From Saccharomycopsis fibuligera x Saccharomycopsis cf. fibuligera (taxonomy: Eukaryota > Ascomycota > Saccharomycetes > Ascoideales > Saccharomycopsidaceae), in assembly GCA_001936135.1 (NCBI GenBank), contig CP012810.1, positions 992,001 through 1,056,000 on the forward strand: DNA of 64,000 bases, written 5' to 3'. How positions within the stretch are numbered: the first letter of the stretch is position 1; the number at the start of each line of letters is the position of its first letter. Positions 21,066 through 33,300 of the stretch are shown here, piece by piece. The position numbers and the translations under genes were made by a program. The notes under the pieces were generated by a model that was not told the DNA's origin, did not search any database, and saw only the letters and a list, made by a program, of their open reading frames with translations.

Positions 21066-24000
21066 CTGCTGTATGATCCAGCTACAACATTAGCCGAATT
21101 CTCTACGAGAAACCAACACCAAACAGCCGTACCAGCTAGTGTGTACTGCAGCTCTGTTGAGGAAACTTTGAGAATTTATGCTAAGCATGCCAGTAAGAAA
21201 AACAAAAATTGGCCCAAAAGAGGAAAAGCAATCATTAACATAAGGTTTCTCGTTACAGTTTTGTTCAGTGTTTGGAACGAGTTTGGAGCAAAACATAACA
21301 CAGCTTGTTGTTAAGTAATGAGGTATCGATAATCAAGAATTTGGTGTCTCCGGCCCATGGCGCATTTTACCCATATAGTATCCTAAGCCCAGCTTGTCAT
21401 TGGCGCTGCATCCTATTTTTCGTGATAGTAAACCTTTGGACTCCTCACATGCAAAAAGTGCCACCGCCAATGATTTTGAGTAATTTGTATAGTTCGGTTT
21501 AGAATATGGATTTATTACTGTTGCCAAATGTACTTGTTTATTTGTGATTATTAAGAAAATAATAAACATAAACAATAAAAAGAAAAAAACAGACTCCTAT
21601 ACTTGGCTCCCCTAATTCTACAATTTTACCGAGCGTTGTCTATGCTGAAACAAGCCATTACGTCGCATTAAAATTACCGCAATAGGCATAATTCTCGCCG
21701 CTACATTTTTCTGGTACCATAAGAAACAGAACGACTCATCAACCTGCCAAATTAAAGATTGCTAGGTGTTCAGTTTGCATTAACACCGCTAAAAGACAAG
21801 ATGAGCAAGAAATTCTGACTCGTTAATAGTACAATTTTGAAACCACAGCCCTCTAAAAATTACGAGGAAAAACCATGATCCCACCTATAAATGTTTGGTT
21901 GACAATTAGTCCAAGGCTGAGAGACACATGACCGTCAACAACGAAAACAACGTATTCCGAGATTTTATTACAATCAGTGCCGATCGAGACTAGCGATCGT
22001 ATTGAACTAACATTATAGTGCGACCAGTAGCTTGAAATTCCCGTTTTCTGACAAAGCTATTATAGTGTAATTTGATTAATGATGAAAAACCTAATGAAAA
22101 GGCCATCCAGGGTCGATAAATTATCATAAGTTCAAAAAAAAAAAAAAAAAAAAAAAAAAATCCAAGTATCAACAATAGTATTACCCCTAAAGAAAAAGGG
22201 GCTTAAAGATACATATACGAAAAAAAGAAAAAAAAGGTGTAGAATCAGCAGTTCTCTTTGTAAAGTCACAAAGACTAGAAATGCATCCATTAAAAACCAT
22301 AATTATTTATTCTTTTGTGAATTATACTACACAGTAATCCATTGGACCAGAAACCAGAAAGTAATGTCGACACTGGAATCATAATATATATCCTTTCGAA
22401 AGATTTACAAAAGATGTTAATCTTGTTTTAACTGGGCTAATATTTCAAGATATTCAATAAAAACTAAACTTAAACTGTTACAATAACTAATCATGGGAGA
22501 ATATAGTGTTGAACGATTTAATAAATTCGAAACCTTGGCATTTAGTCCAGTAATTCACTACCAATCTATAGCATGACATGAAAATCACAAACACTATAAT
22601 ATTAGTACACAATCTCTAGAATTTGACAGACATGTTTGGCTAAAAAAACCGCATTCATTCAACGGTGGAGCTTGCATACCACCGATTGTTAACCTGTCTG
22701 TCCCACAGAATTGCGCAGACTTTTAGTCTGCATTATTTTCCTTCGTTCATGCATGCATAAATCTGTTGTATGCAATGAACAGCAACTAAAAACATGCTTG
22801 TGGCATTTTTTACAACTGAGCGAGCTGCATTTATCGCAATAAATTACGTAAAACTCTGCAGAGAGCGGTGGTCAAAAAGATCTAAACTAAACTGTGCTGA
22901 ATTTAAGACTGGTGAATACGCTTCCGCATTGGCGGCGGTAGTTTATTGAATAAAAAGCAGGTCAACAATTGTTGTAAATGGTTGGTTGGATTTGAAAAAA
23001 TCAGAATTCGCTGTTTTGTAGCAGTTGCTGAATACGGTGTTCTTAGCCAGGGAAGAAAATGCTAATGCTTTGTGCAACCTTATTTTTCTATATCTAATGC
23101 TGTTTCTCTTTTCAGCATTTGGGTATCACGATATTGGTTTTTTCTAGGGATTATCGCTGATTTTACCTGCTCGGGATTACAGTGTTTTTCTATTTTTCTT
23201 TTATGTCTTCTCCGTTTTAGCGCAAGGCATTGTTGCCTGAGCAAGCAGAACTCGTCAAATCTCGGGTTGGGTGATTATATACTACTTTTGAAGCCAATAC
23301 TCTCATTGTGTAATGCGAGAGTCCGCGCGACATTTTCATTTGTCTCCGAAGCCGAGATATATTTGAGAGATGCTGATGTCATTCAACATTATATTTCTAC
23401 TAGTGTATCAGTAGTTTGCCAAAAGTACAGCGACCACAAACATCACAGGTAAGCTAAGCCTTTCAACCGGATATTTGCGAGTAAACAGTGGTTTTCAAAC
23501 AATGATTTGCCGTGCTTGTAGTTATGGTTTGTTATGGTTTGTAATAATCGAAGTGTTAAATGAAGTGTTAAGCTTACAGTAATTACCGACAGTACTAATT
23601 CATGTGTTTATTTACTTTCCCTAAATTTCTCGTTTCGTTTCATGCATGTAGCCGGTCCAAAAAATACTATTTTTGGATGTTCTTTTCGAAGTGTCTCAAA
23701 AATAGTCAGTAATTTTTTTTTTTTTTTTTTTTGTGCTATTTTTATAAAAGGCCAAATTCAGACTGCTACGTATACTCATGTAAGCGAAAAAATAAGTTTA
23801 CAAGTAGGCGTCCATCAATAGCCCGCACAGGAGCTTGACAAGAAATCGTAAGTAGATACAGGCGAAGTCCGAGTCAGTAACGCGATATGCATTTCAAAGT
23901 ATCAGCGTGGGGGCGGCAATTTCTGGCAAAATGATCGGAAAACTAACTGCTGATGGTGATTATAATTAGCAGCCGCTCAAGCGATATCTTTTACCAATTA

Positions 24001-25343
24001 ACGAATCTTGTTCTAGCTCATACTTTAGGCTGTTCGCCAACCAGATGTAAAAAGGAGGTACATATCCTTCAATGTTTACTTGCTTTTTATTAACAATCAG
24101 GATGGAAGACAATTACACAAATCAACAACATCTTTCAACATTGCTTTGGGTCTGAGACACAGTTTGTTTCAATTTTTGACAACTTTCATACACACCGAAA
24201 AGTTTTTTCAAAATACCTTTTTCTCGCGTGGATATCGACCCCAATCGGGTCTCGAACGCACCTACCGCCACGTCTGCTTGGGGCAGATGTCATTTGCTGC
24301 GGGACGGTTTAATAAACGATCTCAGAAATAGCCGGTGTGCTTCGGCGAAGTCGCCGCAAAATCGCCCCGAATATAATAACCGTAAAAAAGGCAAGCTGGC
24401 CATTCAGAGTTCTGGGTGTAGGATACAGACATACCAGGATTTTGGATTGTGTACACGATAAAATAAGGGTATATGCACAACAGTTGACACACATTAGTGT
24501 ATGTTATGAAATGTAATTTTTACGAAAGAACCTATAAGAATTCCCCGCTGAAGAGGTTTATTGACTCACTAAGAAATTAGTGCCTTAAATTTGCGTCTTT
24601 CAACAATAATTTTTATTATTTTTCTTTGCAATGCCAGCAGAGAAATCCGCTAGATAGTCTAAGCCCCTCTGTCTTTTTTCTTTTCCTCACTAGTGCTTTC
24701 TAATGAAGATTTTAGCATGTCAATTTGCCAAATCAGCAAATAAAAGCTTTGTCTAAGGCATGTGTCTAGTAAATGATAGTAAATTTCCAACATCAGCCTT
24801 GCTGTTTGAGATGGCTTGTGGCGCGGCTCAATAATATATTACTGTGACTTGTGTGGCTTGTAAAAAGTCGTGTATTAAGTGTCTTGGTATGCCTGTTTGA
24901 ATTATTACTAAATTGCTTAACCGGTGCTAAGCAGAAGCTTCTTATTTGAATCAGCTGCGTCGGGTTTTGAGAGAATTTCATTTATCTTAATAAAAGCCTT
25001 CTTAGTATTTATGATATAGACTGCAATACTCGGGGCTTTTCCTAAAACTGTTTTGACGAGATCATGCGTGGGAACTTAAGCTGGATACTATTTGTGGAGA
25101 AACCAGATATTTAAGTATTGATGATCATTGGGGTGGAGGTGGGTAAATACCATAATAAGGAATTCGGCAAAATTAACACTTCCAGAGCTGCCGCCACTAT
25201 CATAGTAATGGGCTATTCACGAACTTCAATTCCAAATGAGATAGAGAATGTTGCTGAGACAGTTTCCAGGTGGTAATTGGTTACATTGTGTTGACTACTG
25301 TAAGTAGTGGTGATCCCTTAGATGGTTTTTCAACTCGGTGGAC

Positions 25344-25344
<1 letters not shown>

Positions 25345-25385
<41 letters not shown>
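25345..25385. repeat. 41-nt poly-A tract
   Basis: The longest homopolymer in the window, an uninterrupted run of 41 A. Its length is prone to sequencing error. Confidence 0.95.
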
Positions 25386-25387
<2 letters not shown>

Positions 25388-26062
25388 AAACTCTAGCGAA
25401 ATCAGGTTTGGAAGTACTTTCTAAATTGGGGACTGGAAAAGATACAAATTGTTGAAGACAGAAAAGCTAAGTACTTATACAGTTTGTTGGTATTAGAGCA
25501 TGTCATTTAAGTAGCCAAAATATTTTGACTACAACTCCATTAATTTCAAGTTTCACAAAATGTTGTAAACAGCTCAACAGACCATACAGGAACTGATGAT
25601 TATTGGTTGCGATTTGTTACAATTGGCCAGTACATGAGACCAACAACGAGATATATGAAAGCCGTGAAGTGCGTCACATCGGAGAAAGCTCAATGTTGAC
25701 AAATTTTGAAATGGATTAGAGTTTTGCTTACTATAACTTTTGGTAAATATACAGGCTCGCTTTGCTTTTTGCTCCTTTCTACTTAGGATCGTCGCTTTAT
25801 AATTACACTGTTTCCCCTTTCGATATTCAATTTTCTTACAAAAATAATCCCTATTTTTATATATGTCACACAAACCATACATTTATGTACACAGTGCTGG
25901 TTGGTACCCAGTATAAATCTTGCCAACCACAAGTATACAAAGCAGCATTTCATTGATGAACACCGTGTATACGAGATAGACAATAAAGGGACATTTAACT
26001 TAAACAGCCGTCAGCGATTTAAATGCCACTGGCGTCGACGCGCCTGAGAAGGGCGATTTCCG

Positions 26063-26115
26063 CCCCGCGGGGACCGAGCACGCCGTTTTATTCCTGCTAT
26101 GACGAAAAACCGCGG
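26063..26115. promoter_or_regulatory. Two CCGCGG sites upstream of the second Zn factor
   Basis: CCCCGCGGGG (10-bp palindrome, 26063-26072) and ACCGCGGA (CCGCGG at 26110-26115) lie about 135-187 bp before the ATG at 26250. CCGCGG is an everted CGG pair, the kind of site bound by Zn2Cys6 dimers such as S. cerevisiae Pdr1/Pdr3. Autoregulation is possible but is inference. Confidence 0.4.
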
Positions 26116-26249
26116 AAAAACTGAGACTTAAAGAAAATTGGAAATCCAGCAAACTCATCTCATCGCCAGTGACTTTGAATAAACTGCACCTCTTGCCAAT
26201 AAACACGAATTCAACTTCTTTTATTAGGCTTCTCAACGAACCATATATC

Positions 26250-29200
26250 ATGGAACAGCAGCAGCAGCAGCCGCTTCGGAAGAGAGCAAGGAAGACCTTC
26301 TCTTGCTCCTTTTGCCGCCGCAAAAAGAAGAAGTGCGATCAGAAGAAACCGGCCTGTTCGTACTGTATTAAACATAACAACTTTCTGAACTGTGACTATA
26401 GTAGCACGACATATGTCTATGGTATCACTGGAGACAAAGGGTTTGGGTTAATTGAAACCAATCAGAATTCACTGCCATCTACACCACAACTGTTTGTCCC
26501 GGGAAACCATCCTCAATACTCTTCGCAATTTCAGCAGCAGGCTCGATCACCATCATCACCATCAACAACTACAATGCCAACTCAAACGAATAGGAACCAA
26601 AACCAGAATACAAGCCAGAATCTGCATAAGAATCAGAACCAGAGTTACCCAAAAATTCGTAATGATTCTTTTATTGAATATGATGTAACCAAGATCATAT
26701 CGGCATCCGATGACCCAGAATACAACAACAGCATAGAATATCTTAAGACCAAAATTGAAGAGTACCAGAATAGACTTAGTGTTCTTGAGTCCAACGCCCT
26801 TATCAAGAGAAGAAACCCAAATACTGAGAGTAAAGGACATGGGAAAGACAAGGGAAACAGTCAAAAAGGAAATAATAGCACCAATGCTGCTCCCAATATC
26901 AGTGATCTGGATTACATGAATTTTTTTCCTAATACTCCTGCCATCATTTTCAGGACCAATTGTATCCTTGACATCAAACCATTAAACCTTTTTCAAATTT
27001 TTGATAGTGATATTTACGTTTCTGCCACATTTGCCCATTTAAATTCTTTTTACCGAGCGCTCAAGGATAAAGTTAAAGAAATCAAGCTTAATTCGGACGT
27101 TAGACTCCTAACGCACTACTTGCCTGCAGCCTTGAATGAACATTTCCAACCAAATATATTTATGATGCTTTTCCATAACACCTTGGACAAAACAAATTTA
27201 TATTATGAACTGAATTTGAATTTGATCAGTTCAATTTCTAGCGCCAAGACTGCTCAGCCGTGCTACTTGAATTTTAGCACCAGTTCAGAGCATGATCGTG
27301 AAATAATAATCAAAGAAATAGAACCTATTCTCCCCAGATTAGAAATAATTTTGTTATTATGGGATAACTTTGAAAAATATATTTATCCCTTCGTGCCCAT
27401 TCTTGATTTAAAGGCGTTTAAAAAGGACATTGAGCTCATTCTCGTTGGGCTAAAATTTAATGTCGAAGAAGAGGAGTATCTAAAAAACGACAGCTACAAG
27501 GTCTGCATTACCACATTTATTGATCTCGCGTTATTATCTTCATTCTTGGTTATTTTGCGCATCAGTTACTTATCAATGAAGCTTAATCCCGACTTTTTAG
27601 AATCGGACCATCCTTTGGAGAAAGAAATTATTAATGCTAGCTCGCTAGAGTATATTGGGGTGGAGTTTTTTGATATGGCCTCACATTGCTTGTCCCCATG
27701 TAAAGCGTTGCGAAAAAGTAGTATTACAGTGTTAACTACTATTGTATACATATATTATTACTTATTGACTTGTGAAGAGAGTTCCAATAGTTTTCTTGGA
27801 GAGCAAAGGCAGATTTTGTTTGGTAATATGTTTGCGCAGGCCACAAGCATTGGTTTATATAGAGACTGGGGAGATGTGATTGTCCGATACATCGCCACGC
27901 ATTGTTCTGGACTAAACATTTGCAAGGAAAACTTGGTGTATGTATCAAGAAAAATATGGCATTTACTTAGACGTTTTGGTGCTCAGGAAGCGATCATGTC
28001 AGGCTCACAAATTCAAAGCAATATTTTTACTAGCCAGACGGTTAAATTACCAGCAACAAAGATTAGGGAGGACTGGATCCACCCGCCGGACTTGATGTCG
28101 GTGTTTACCGATAGTACATATTTGTTATTTGATGATGCTAATGATCTTTTTGAGGAGGTCGTTAATTACACATACAACACCAAACAACCCAAGGCTAAAG
28201 AGTATTATGCCAAAATGATCAAAGTGGAGAACATGATTGTCAAGGAATATGGTGAGAATCCTGAAGCTTACTTTCAAAATGATGAAAACTTTAAATTTGA
28301 AAAAAGTAATAGAGAAGATTACTCCAAGCAGGTCTATTTCAGAGTGCTTAATAAGGTCTTCAAGTTTGAAAAATATTTGGCTTTGCAAATCATTAAAATC
28401 AAGGTCAATATACTAATTGTACACCATTATGAAACCAATAAAAATTTCCCAAACTGGTTTTTTTTTCTCAAGCAAGTTTTTAAGTCAGTAAAGCAGGTTT
28501 TCAAAGTTGTCAATGATTTGTTTCTTTTGCATAATATGAAATTTTTAAATACCAGTTATCAACGCAATTACAAAAATTTTAATCACCGGCTTATGCCCAT
28601 TGTTGGTGAGCTCAACAGCATTATCTTGTATTTCTTCATGGGGCTCACTTATCGTATTTACAATACTGTTTTCCTACTAGCTAGCAAGATCAATGCCAAT
28701 AATGTTGCCCATAATATTCTTTCCGAGGACAGAGAACGACTTTCAATTCTAATCAAGTTAAAAAATATTTGCTTAAAAATGTTTGAGTTTGTATGTAAGA
28801 CATATTTTGAAAAAGTCTGCAAATTTTACAGTCAAGTCCTAAAGTGTCTTGGACTTTATCAGGATGTGTTGTACAAGCTAAAGCAGCATTCTTTAGACGT
28901 TGAAAAAGGCATTCCTTTTAGCTTGATTGCTTTCCATTTTGTGAACTACGTGAAGCCGCGCCCCGACAAGGCAATTGCTTCGTTTTATCCAATGCAAACT
29001 GCCCCAAATGAAGTTATATGTATGAGTATTAGCACAAAAGAGGTTCAAGAACTTTGCAACATTTTAAGCGAGCTTGTCGATGTACCAAGTGAGGTCAACA
29101 ATACTAACAGCAATGCTAATAATCATGATTGCAATGGCAATAGTAGTAAAACTGGCACGCAAAACAGTATTCATCAAAATGCTAGGGATACCGTATGCAA

Positions 29201-29432
29201 TAATGTGACTACCAATGAAGGATTTGAAGAATTTGAAGGGCAAGGTTCATGTCTGTTTATGATGTCAACAGAGGGTCAAATGACACGGGATAGATCAAAA
29301 TCGTGGATTGATAGAAGACTTGACTTTATGAACTCACTGCCTTTTCATAACACATTTGTTCCTGGATTGGTATTTGGAAAATTTCAGGATATATTGGAGA
29401 CTGAGTTCAAAGAGCAACCACCAAACAGTTAG
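26250..29432 (+). CDS. Zn(II)2Cys6 transcription factor, intronless
   Basis: A 1,060-residue protein starting at ATG 26250; the frame stays open 5' to 26169 but without a better ATG. The zinc cluster has Cys19, 22, 29, 36, 39 and 48 (C-x2-C-x6-C-x6-C-x2-C-x8-C) with flanking RKRARK and RRKKKKC basic residues. A Gln/Asn-rich linker and a short coiled coil (about 165-190) follow. The fungal-TF middle domain is centred on YIYPFVPILDL near 380 and continues through FLVILRISYL and IGLYRDW blocks. The C-terminus is Asn-rich and acidic. The same blocks in the same order and identical Cys spacing occur in the Zn factor at 7.6-12.1 kb, so the two are paralogues, although that one has an intron in its zinc cluster and this one does not. 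Binding to CGG-containing sites is expected of the family. Targets are unknown. Confidence 0.9.
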   Translation: MEQQQQQPLRKRARKTFSCSFCRRKKKKCDQKKPACSYCIKHNNFLNCDYSSTTYVYGITGDKGFGLIETNQNSLPSTPQLFVPGNHPQYSSQFQQQARSPSSPSTTTMPTQTNRNQNQNTSQNLHKNQNQSYPKIRNDSFIEYDVTKIISASDDPEYNNSIEYLKTKIEEYQNRLSVLESNALIKRRNPNTESKGHGKDKGNSQKGNNSTNAAPNISDLDYMNFFPNTPAIIFRTNCILDIKPLNLFQIFDSDIYVSATFAHLNSFYRALKDKVKEIKLNSDVRLLTHYLPAALNEHFQPNIFMMLFHNTLDKTNLYYELNLNLISSISSAKTAQPCYLNFSTSSEHDREIIIKEIEPILPRLEIILLLWDNFEKYIYPFVPILDLKAFKKDIELILVGLKFNVEEEEYLKNDSYKVCITTFIDLALLSSFLVILRISYLSMKLNPDFLESDHPLEKEIINASSLEYIGVEFFDMASHCLSPCKALRKSSITVLTTIVYIYYYLLTCEESSNSFLGEQRQILFGNMFAQATSIGLYRDWGDVIVRYIATHCSGLNICKENLVYVSRKIWHLLRRFGAQEAIMSGSQIQSNIFTSQTVKLPATKIREDWIHPPDLMSVFTDSTYLLFDDANDLFEEVVNYTYNTKQPKAKEYYAKMIKVENMIVKEYGENPEAYFQNDENFKFEKSNREDYSKQVYFRVLNKVFKFEKYLALQIIKIKVNILIVHHYETNKNFPNWFFFLKQVFKSVKQVFKVVNDLFLLHNMKFLNTSYQRNYKNFNHRLMPIVGELNSIILYFFMGLTYRIYNTVFLLASKINANNVAHNILSEDRERLSILIKLKNICLKMFEFVCKTYFEKVCKFYSQVLKCLGLYQDVLYKLKQHSLDVEKGIPFSLIAFHFVNYVKPRPDKAIASFYPMQTAPNEVICMSISTKEVQELCNILSELVDVPSEVNNTNSNANNHDCNGNSSKTGTQNSIHQNARDTVCNNVTTNEGFEEFEGQGSCLFMMSTEGQMTRDRSKSWIDRRLDFMNSLPFHNTFVPGLVFGKFQDILETEFKEQPPNS

Positions 29433-30343
29433 CAAAGATCAAATTAAAAAATACGAAACATTTGCACTGGTTATCTGGTAAAAGAGGCAAAGGGAGACGG
29501 TGATTATACGTGAATTTTAAGTTCAAATTCGATGTACATTAGAATATAATAAGTGGACAACAAAACGAGGGAAAAAGTAAGGGTATATATTTGTCGGTTT
29601 CGTTAATTTTTTTTTTTTTTCTGATATAATACAAAATTTTAATAGATTTTTGTTTTGAATACATATTTATATTTTGCAATGCACTCATTCGTTAATACAA
29701 TGTTCCAAAGCAAGCATTTATACGAAAGAAAAGTTGTGTTTATTTTGTGTTAGTCAGCAGATCAAAAAAAAATAATCAAAACAGGTCTTTCAAAATACTA
29801 CGCTCAAACAAAGCATACTATGTCAACGACTTAAAAGGTTGATAGCATTTAGGCGATTAAAATCGCTAACTCTGTAATCTTTTTCAATACCGCTAGCGGG
29901 GCTCAGTTCATGATCGGGCTATCGCATTTGGCATTTTCCAGATTATAATCATGGGTTAGTTACTTTGTGGAACAATCACTTAGCTTAGGTCTAGTAATGC
30001 ATTCGGCGGTAAGTTCTAATTTATGTGGTTTGCTGATGTTGCTTCCAATGACTGCTCCGCAGCCAACATTCAAGCTTCAATCGATTCATAGTTATATTTT
30101 CCAGGAAAAGCTTATTAATACCATTGGCACCCTAAGGCGGAAGGCGTCTCTTCAAAGAAAAAACACTTCAAATTGACACACGTGATTTAGTTCATACAAA
30201 AGCCACTCGCCACCGTCGGTTGAGCACCATCGCCTTCGTTATTCAGTATCTCATTTCTTTTACTTACACTTCCCTTCTCACTGGCGCCCTATCTACATTG
30301 ACTCAATTGCGTATCATTTAGTATAGAGAATATCATAATCAAA
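29433..30343. promoter_or_regulatory. Intergenic, UBA1 promoter with CACGTG
   Basis: A 911-bp spacer between two plus-strand genes. It has a T tract near 29608-29621 on the 3' side of the Zn factor and a CACGTG at 30179-30184, 160 bp before the UBA1 ATG. Pyrimidine-rich sequence (about 30250-30290) precedes the start. No gene or RNA recognised. Confidence 0.55.
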
Positions 30344-33300
30344 ATGTCATCGGTATGTTTTTTTTTACTTTCTTTTTTTACGGCTTCCATATCTATGAAG
30401 TAGTTGCCAGAATTTAAATATAGCCAAACTACATATTTGTGGTGTCACTCAGATAAAAACTAACATAAAATAGGATGTTAAAATGCAAATTGATCAACCT
30501 CAGATTGATGAAAGTCTTTATTCCCGTCAATTATACGTCTTGGGTAAGGAGGCAATGCTCAGAATGCAAACCTCAAGCGTTTTGATTGTTGGCTTGAAAG
30601 GTTTGGGTATCGAAATTGCCAAAAACATTGCTTTGGCAGGGGTCAAATCCTTAGCCTTATATGACCCAAATGAGGTGCAATTAAGTGATTTGTCAAGTCA
30701 ATTCTTTTTGACTAAAGATGACATTGGTAAATCAAGAGCCGAAGCTTCCAAAGAACCACTTTCCCAATTGAACTCTTACGTGCCAATTTCTGTCGTTGAT
30801 AGCTTGGAGGAATCTGTATTGAAACAATTTCAAGTTGTCATTGTCACCAGTGGCTTGATCTCTCTAGAAAAACAAGTGTTAATCAACAACTTCACTCATG
30901 AAAATAATATTAAGTTTATTTCTGTTGACACTAAAGGTTTGTTTGGTCAAACTTTTGTTGACCTTGGCGATAGTTTTACTGTTATTGATCCTACCGGCGA
31001 AGAGCCATTGAGTAGCATGATTACCGATGTGGAAACCGACGGTACCATCACTACTTTGGGTGATGAAAGACATGGTTTAGAAGATGGACAGTTTGTTAAA
31101 TTTTCTGAAATTAAAGGTTCAGAGGATGTTACTTTCTTAAATGATGGTACCCCATACAAAGTTGAAGTTTTAGGTCCATATGCCTTCAAAATAAAACCTA
31201 CAAGAAAAATCTCTGGATACAAGTCTGGTGGTATTTTCACTCAGGTGAAAGTGCCTACTGAGATTAAATTTGAGAAATTGGCCTTACAATTGTCCAAACC
31301 GGAATTCTTATATTCTGATTTTGCCAAATTTGATAGACCAGGTCAATTACACTTGGGTTTTCAAGCATTATACCAATTCCAAGAAAAACACCAAGGTCAA
31401 TTACCAAGACCTTTAAATAAAGAAGATGCTGCACAATTGGTCAGTTTCACCAAAGATTTAGCTGTTCAAAACCCGGATATTTTAGGAGAAGGAGTGGGAG
31501 TTGATGAAAAGTTGATTACTGAGCTTGCATATCAAGCTACCGGTGATCTTCCAGGCGTTAATGCATTCTTTGGAGGGTTGGTTGCTCAAGAAGCATTGAA
31601 AGCTATTTCTGGTAAATTCACCCCTCTTAAACAGTTCCTTTACTTTGACTCTTTGGAATCTTTGCCTGATGAAAAAGAATATCCAAGAACTGAAGAAACC
31701 ACTAGGCCAATCAATTCCAGATACGATCCACAAATTGCAGTTTTTGGCTTGAAATTCCAACAAAAAGTTGCCAATTTAAAAGTCTTTCTTGTTGGGGCTG
31801 GTGCCATTGGCTGTGAAGTGCTAAAGAACTGGGCTTTGCAAGGCTTGGGTTCAGGCCCAGAAGGCAAGATATTTGTTACCGATAATGACTCCATTGAAAA
31901 GTCAAACTTGAATAGACAATTTTTGTTCAGACCAAAAGATGTTGGAGGTGATAAATCAGAGGTTGCTGCTAAAGCAGTTATTGCTATGAACCCAGACTTG
32001 GAAAACAAAATTACCAGCTTAACTGATAAGGTTGGAGCTGACACTGAACATATTTTCAATGACGATTTCTGGAACAATTTGGACTTAGTCACTAATGCCT
32101 TAGATAATGTGGAAGCCAGAACCTATGTTGATAGAAAATGTGTATTCTACAACAAACCATTGTTGGAAAGTGGTACTTTGGGTACCAAGGGTAACACTCA
32201 AGTTGTGGTACCAAGATTAACAGAAAGTTATTCATCATCTCAGGATCCCCCAGAAAAAGGTATTCCATTGTGTACTTTAAGATCCTTCCCAAGTAAAATT
32301 GATCATACAATTGCTTGGGCTAAGAGTTTGTTCCAAGGTTACTTTACTGAAAACCCAGATAATGTGAATTTGTATTTGAGTCAACCAAATTTTGTTGAAG
32401 CGACATTGAAGCAGAGTGGTGACATTAGAGGAATCTTGGAATCCATCAGTGACAACTTGAATAATAGACCCGTTTCATTTGACGATTGTATTAAGTGGGC
32501 AAGAATTCAATTTGAGGAAAAATTCAATCACGAAATAAACCAATTATTGTATAACTTTCCAGCGGATTCGTTGACTTCAAATGGTGAACCATTTTGGTCT
32601 GGCACTAAAAGAGTTCCTCATCCTTTGAAGTTTGATATTAACAACGAAGAGCATTTCCACTTCATTGTTGGCGGTGCTAATTTGAGAGCATTCAACTTTG
32701 GTCTTAATGGTGACCAAAATAATACTCCTGATAAGGAAAAATATGCTAAAGCAATCACTGAAGCTGAGAAAAGCATCAAACCATTTTCTCCAAAGACAAA
32801 TGTAAAAATTGCTGCCAATGATGAAGAATTGAGTCAGTTGGATTCCGGTGACACTGACAAGGATGAATTGAAAAAACTTTCTGATAGCTTACCACCACCA
32901 TCGAGTTTGGCTGGTTTTAGATTGAATCCAGTTGATTTTGAAAAAGATGATGACAGCAACCATCATATTGAATTTATCAGTGCTTGCTCTAATTGTAGAG
33001 CTTTGAATTATCAAATCCAACCAGTTGATAGAACCAGAACCAAATTCATTGCTGGACGAATCATTCCCGCTATTGCCACTACCACTGCATTGGTTACTGG
33101 ATTGGTTCAGTTGGAATTATACAAAGTCATTACCAACAAAAAGATTGAAGATTACAAAAATGGGTTTGTTAATTTGGCATTGCCATTCTTTGGATTCTCT
33201 GAACCAATCCAATCACCAAAGGGTAAATACAATGATAAAGAATTTGATAAGATTTGGGACAGATTTGATATTCCAGACAAGAGCATCACTCTTCAACAAT

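Larger units (their letters stand above)
20565..26249. other. 5.7-kb gene-free divergent intergenic region
   Basis: The longest non-coding stretch in the window, between the RRM gene (minus) and the second Zn2Cys6 gene (plus). No frame here looks real; the longest (126 codons at 23072) has no ATG. It contains homopolymers at 22134-22160 (27 A), 23713-23732 (20 T) and 25345-25385 (41 A). It also holds a TGACGTCA-TATAAAG element at 21051-21065, a perfect hairpin at 22715-22731, a GC-rich tRNA-like block near 24228-24370 and tandem 10-12-bp duplications near 23521-23575. The size may reflect a large promoter for the Zn factor or an unrecognised non-coding RNA. Confidence 0.6.

Noticed and set aside
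22715-22731. Perfect hairpin GCAGACT-ttt-AGTCTGC
   Set aside because: It looks like a bacterial terminator, but there is no flanking gene or U-tract context and this is a eukaryotic genome.
23072-23452. 126-codon frame in the gene-free region
   Set aside because: It starts at GTG, has no ATG or recognisable domain and no splice signals that would add an exon.
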